From assembly GCF_042665255.1 (NCBI RefSeq), contig NZ_JBHTCD010000038.1: a DNA stretch of 42,474 bases; one strand, written 5' to 3'. Origin of the DNA: Insolitispirillum peregrinum (GTDB lineage Bacteria; Pseudomonadota; Alphaproteobacteria; Rhodospirillales; Rhodospirillaceae). Below, one piece after another: positions 39,915 to 42,474 of the stretch. The position numbers were made by a program, and so were the translations under genes. Numbering within the stretch: position 1 is the stretch's first letter; the number at the start of each line of letters is the position of its first letter. A model generated the notes under the pieces. The model was not told the origin of the DNA and did no database searches. It worked only from the letters and a program-made list of their open reading frames with translations.

Positions 39915-41025
39915 GGTGAGGCTTGGGCGCAGAGACCGCAGACAGGCGCAAAATGGCCGCCGGAATGGCCGACAGGGGCAGGCTTTCGTCAACAGCCCCC
40001 AGCTTCACCGCCTCTTTCGGCATTCCGTAAACGATACAAGAGCTTTCATCTTCAGCGATGGTATAGGCACCCGCCTCCCGCATTTCCAGCAAGCCACGGG
40101 CCCCGTCATCGCCCATCCCGGTCAACAGCACGCCGAGTGCATTCCCTCCAGCGCAACGGGATGCAGACCGAAACAGTACATCAACCGAAGGGCGATGGCG
40201 ACTCACCAATGGCCCTTCACGGACCTCGACCGAATAACGAGCCCCATTCCGTTGCAACAGGGTATGGCGATTGCCGGGCGCAATCAATGCCTGTCCTCGC
40301 AGCACCGGATCGCCATTGGCGGCTTCCTTGATCTTGATGGTGCACAGACTGTTCAGACGCTCTGCAAAAGCGCGGGTAAAATTTTCCGGCATGTGCTGGA
40401 CGATGACGATGCCGGGACAGTCGGCAGGCAGAGCCTCCAGCAGCATTCGCAGGGCCTCGGTGCCTCCGGTCGAAGCACCGATACACACCACCGTGTCGGT
40501 GGTCACCTGCACCCGCGCTGGTCCCGCCGTCGGAGGCAGAACCGCATCGGCAGTCAGCTTTTGTGTCGGGACCATTTGCCGCACGCGCTTTAACCGCTGC
40601 ACATCAATCTGGGCTGCTGCCTTGACCGTCTCCCGGATGGCAATGCGGGAGTCCAGCAGAAACTGTCTGGTTCCGATCTCGGGCCTGGCAATCACATCCA
40701 CCGCCCCGGCCTCAATGGCCTGCAGGGCCGCCCCACTGCCATGCTCGACCAGTGATGAACAGATGATCACCGGTAAAGGATGCTGTTCCATCAGCTTGCC
40801 GAGAAACGTCAGCCCATCCATCCGGGGCATTTCCAGATCAAGCACCACCACATCGGGAACATCGGTCTGCATGCGACGGGCTGCCACATAAGGATCACTG
40901 GCGGTACCAATCACCTCGATGTCAGGGTCCTCGTCCAGCAACGCCGCCATCGTTTCCCGAACCGAGGCAGAATCGTCGATGATCAGAACCTTGATGCGGC
41001 GGGATACCCGGGATGTGGCAGGCAT
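39907..41025 (-). CDS. cheB: Chemotaxis methylesterase CheB
   Basis: 372 residues from ATG 41023-41025, preceded by GAGGAT. Receiver domain with phosphoacceptor Asp63 in VVVLDLEMPRMDG and acidic pair DD at 17-18; C-terminal methylesterase with Ser185 in GASTGG, His211 in QHMPENFT and Asp in GMGDDGARG. It removes methyl groups from chemoreceptor glutamates when phosphorylated by CheA. The open frame continues 54 codons upstream without similarity. First gene of the cheB-cheD-MCP-like operon; cheA, cheW and cheR are not in the window. Confidence 0.93.
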   Translation of the reverse strand: MPATSRVSRRIKVLIIDDSASVRETMAALLDEDPDIEVIGTASDPYVAARRMQTDVPDVVVLDLEMPRMDGLTFLGKLMEQHPLPVIICSSLVEHGSGAALQAIEAGAVDVIARPEIGTRQFLLDSRIAIRETVKAAAQIDVQRLKRVRQMVPTQKLTADAVLPPTAGPARVQVTTDTVVCIGASTGGTEALRMLLEALPADCPGIVIVQHMPENFTRAFAERLNSLCTIKIKEAANGDPVLRGQALIAPGNRHTLLQRNGARYSVEVREGPLVSRHRPSVDVLFRSASRCAGGNALGVLLTGMGDDGARGLLEMREAGAYTIAEDESSCIVYGMPKEAVKLGAVDESLPLSAIPAAILRLSAVSAPKPHHG

Positions 41026-41140
41026 TGCTATCCTCAACAGTGATACGCGAACACAGACGGCCGGTGCAACGGACCTCACCGGGAACGAAATAAGATGTTG
41101 GTACAAAGCCTCAAGAACACGGTGTTGTGTCTCCTGACGA

Positions 41141-41152
41141 GAGCATTGTGCG
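41141..41152. repeat. Truncated half of palindrome family B
   Basis: GAGCATTGTGCG matches the first 12 bases of the element at 37428 and then stops matching, as expected if a mobile element inserted into the palindrome. The other half would lie beyond the right edge. Confidence 0.45.
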
Positions 41153-41251
41153 TTAAATATGACGCCACAGTATACGACAGTTGGCAAGAAAGTGCAGGCT
41201 GCCGCCTGAAACTGCTCGGGGCCTGAGACCCCGAACCCCCATTTTTTCCTT

Positions 41252-42347
41252 GGCTCTTCCCGTGTTTCGGGGTGATGGCTTTGGTGCGTCGAAGGGGCTC
41301 CGGTTGGCGTGAATTTTTTGCCTGTTCAGCAGGTTGAAAGGCTGCTTCGATGCAGCCCTTGTTCCTGCTTTTGGTCTGGTCCGATGTCCACTGCCATCAA
41401 CCTGTCGCTTTTGATCAGCGACGAGAAGTGCTTTGAGCTTGTGCGCCATCATCGCTGGCGTTCGCTGCCCCAAATGCACAAGCCATAATGTGGTGCGCAA
41501 TGGTCATGACGATCGCCAGCGGGACCGGCAACGCTACCTGTGCCGTGGGTGCGGGGAGCGGTTCGACGATCTGACCGGGACAGTTCTGGCCGGGCATCAC
41601 CAACCGCTGCGGATGTGGGTATTGTGTTTGTATTTCATGGGGTTGAACCTGTCGAACCGGCAGTTTTCCGGGGAGCCGGGACTGAATGAGAACGACGTTC
41701 AGGTGATGACCGGTCACCTGCGCGCGGGTTTGGTCGCAAAACTCCCTGACATTGTTCTGGAGGGAGAGGTCGAGATCGACGAGGTCCATGTTGTGGCCGG
41801 TCACAAAGGTCACCCGGCCGCCGTTCAAAAAAAGGTCGGATGGGCCGCCGCAACCGACTCAAGGGCGCTCGTGGCCGGGGAACGCTGGAGAAAGAAAAAC
41901 CGCCGATCCCCGGTCTGATCCAGCGCAGCGGCCAGGTCGTTCTACGCATGCTGGAGAATGTCCGGCAAGTCACCATCAAACCGGTCATCACCCAGTGCAT
42001 CAAACCCGGAACCAGCGTCTTCACCGACGAGGACCATATCTATGCGCGTCTGCCCGACTGGGGATATCACCACAAGACAGTCTGTCACGGGCGTGGTGAA
42101 TACGCCCGTGATGAGGATGGTGACGGCTTCCATGAGGTTCACGTCAACACGACGGAGGGCTTCTGGTCCCTCCTGCGGTCCTGGTCGCGCCCCCATCGCG
42201 GAATTTCACAGGAAAAACTGCCGATCAACCTCGCCTTCTTCCAGTTCACCCACAACGCACGCCGAAGAGGAAAAGCTCTCCTCGGGGCACTGGTCGGCGC
42301 ATTGGTCGCCTGATCGCTTCCCATCACCCCAAAACACGGGAAGAGCC
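41252..42347 (+). mobile_element. IS1595-family insertion sequence
   Basis: About 1.1 kb bounded by 27-bp inverted repeats (41252-41278 and 42321-42347), matching at 26 of 27 positions, starting GGCTCTTCCCGTGTTT. It carries an IS1595-type transposase with zinc ribbon. The 8-bp flanks (TTTTCCTT, TTTCTTTT) are similar but not identical, so a clean target duplication is not shown. Confidence 0.85.
41384..42313 (+). pseudogene. IS1595-family transposase with two frame breaks
   Basis: The N-terminus starts at ATG 41384 (STAINLSLLISDEKCFELVRHHRW). Around 41457 the similarity moves to the next frame: VRCPKC...CRGCGERFDDLTGT (zinc ribbon), then the DDE-type core EIDEVHVVAGHKGHP. At a run of seven A (41827-41833) it returns to the first frame: GRRNRLKGARGRGTLEKEKPPI, VFTDEDHIY and NTTEGFWSLLRSW, ending at 42313. 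The second break lies on A AAA AAG (41828-41834), a classic -1 slippery heptamer, so it could be programmed; the first break has no such signal. I therefore call it a pseudogene, though internal initiation at TTG 41433 cannot be excluded. Confidence 0.75.
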
Positions 42348-42474
42348 TTTCTTTTGATATGAGCGAGCCTTGCGACTGCCTGATGAGCTCGTCGCCAGAT
42401 TGACCATGCGATGATGTGGGCGGGTTGGATTTGGCGCTGAGCCATCCTGGTGGCGATGCGCCTGATCTCCTGCA
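42348..42474 (-). pseudogene. C-terminal part of another transposase-like gene, interrupted
   Basis: The minus strand is open from the window edge: EIRRIATRMAQRQIQPAH, then IIAWSIWRRAHQAVARLAHIK, a Trp/Arg/His-rich end resembling transposase C-termini. It reaches the IS1595 boundary without its own stop, so the element appears to have inserted near its 3' end. The family is not certain. Confidence 0.35.

Overview
The window looks like a chromosomal segment of a GC-rich alphaproteobacterium of the Rhodospirillales type. I cannot name the genus. The clues are the protein families (DUF2007 and tRNA1(Val) methyltransferase beside a long-chain polyprenyl diphosphate synthase, CheB-CheD, DUF1178, DUF455, a CbiD cobalamin gene), strong GC bias at third codon positions, and palindromic intergenic repeats of a kind common in alphaproteobacteria. 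Both edges are mobile: an IS5-like end at 1-124, and an IS1595-like element (41252-42347) that seems to sit inside another transposase gene at the right edge.

Layout. 125-3577: small zinc-ribbon membrane protein, a fused DUF2007/TrmN6 methyltransferase, divergent polyprenyl diphosphate synthase, tRNA-Pro(CGG). 3600-5483: a SAM-riboswitch-like leader, metA (acetyl-type by its Glu111) and an unrecognised protein. 5540-8710: class III aminotransferase plus APH-like kinase, divergent from a GntR/FCD regulator across a perfect 16-bp palindrome; probably catabolism of a phosphorylated amine such as hydroxylysine or ethanolamine. 8817-9719: D-2-hydroxyacid dehydrogenase. 9783-20930: the striking locus. 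A 3037-residue protein built almost wholly of 8-residue Thr/Ser/Gln/Leu repeats lies 30 bp upstream of a TPR/GT41 (OGT/SPINDLY-type) O-glycosyltransferase on the same strand. 21680-24308: TrkH, DUF1178, methyltransferase. 24372-31432: mostly small exported proteins (EF-hand, four-Cys periplasmic, two lipoproteins), a TetR regulator, a D,D-carboxypeptidase with SPOR domain, an SMR transporter, DUF455 and an L,D-transpeptidase. 31464-35933: large hybrid histidine kinase, a probable unannotated RNA, and cbiD. 36009-36780: three self-contained tRNA-Asp units. 36906-41025: YbaN-like protein and a cheB-cheD-MCP-like operon.

Best candidate for an undescribed system: the giant octad-repeat protein with its neighbouring GT41 enzyme. 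The octad L-[ST]-x-x-[QE]-[ILV]-x-x matches the hydrophobic-staple/capping-box signature of a helix N-terminus, repeated about 380 times, with a 24-octad (192-residue) higher-order period visible in the region I laid out by hand. I infer a very long solenoid that the adjacent enzyme may O-glycosylate. That role is inference from sequence and gene order only.
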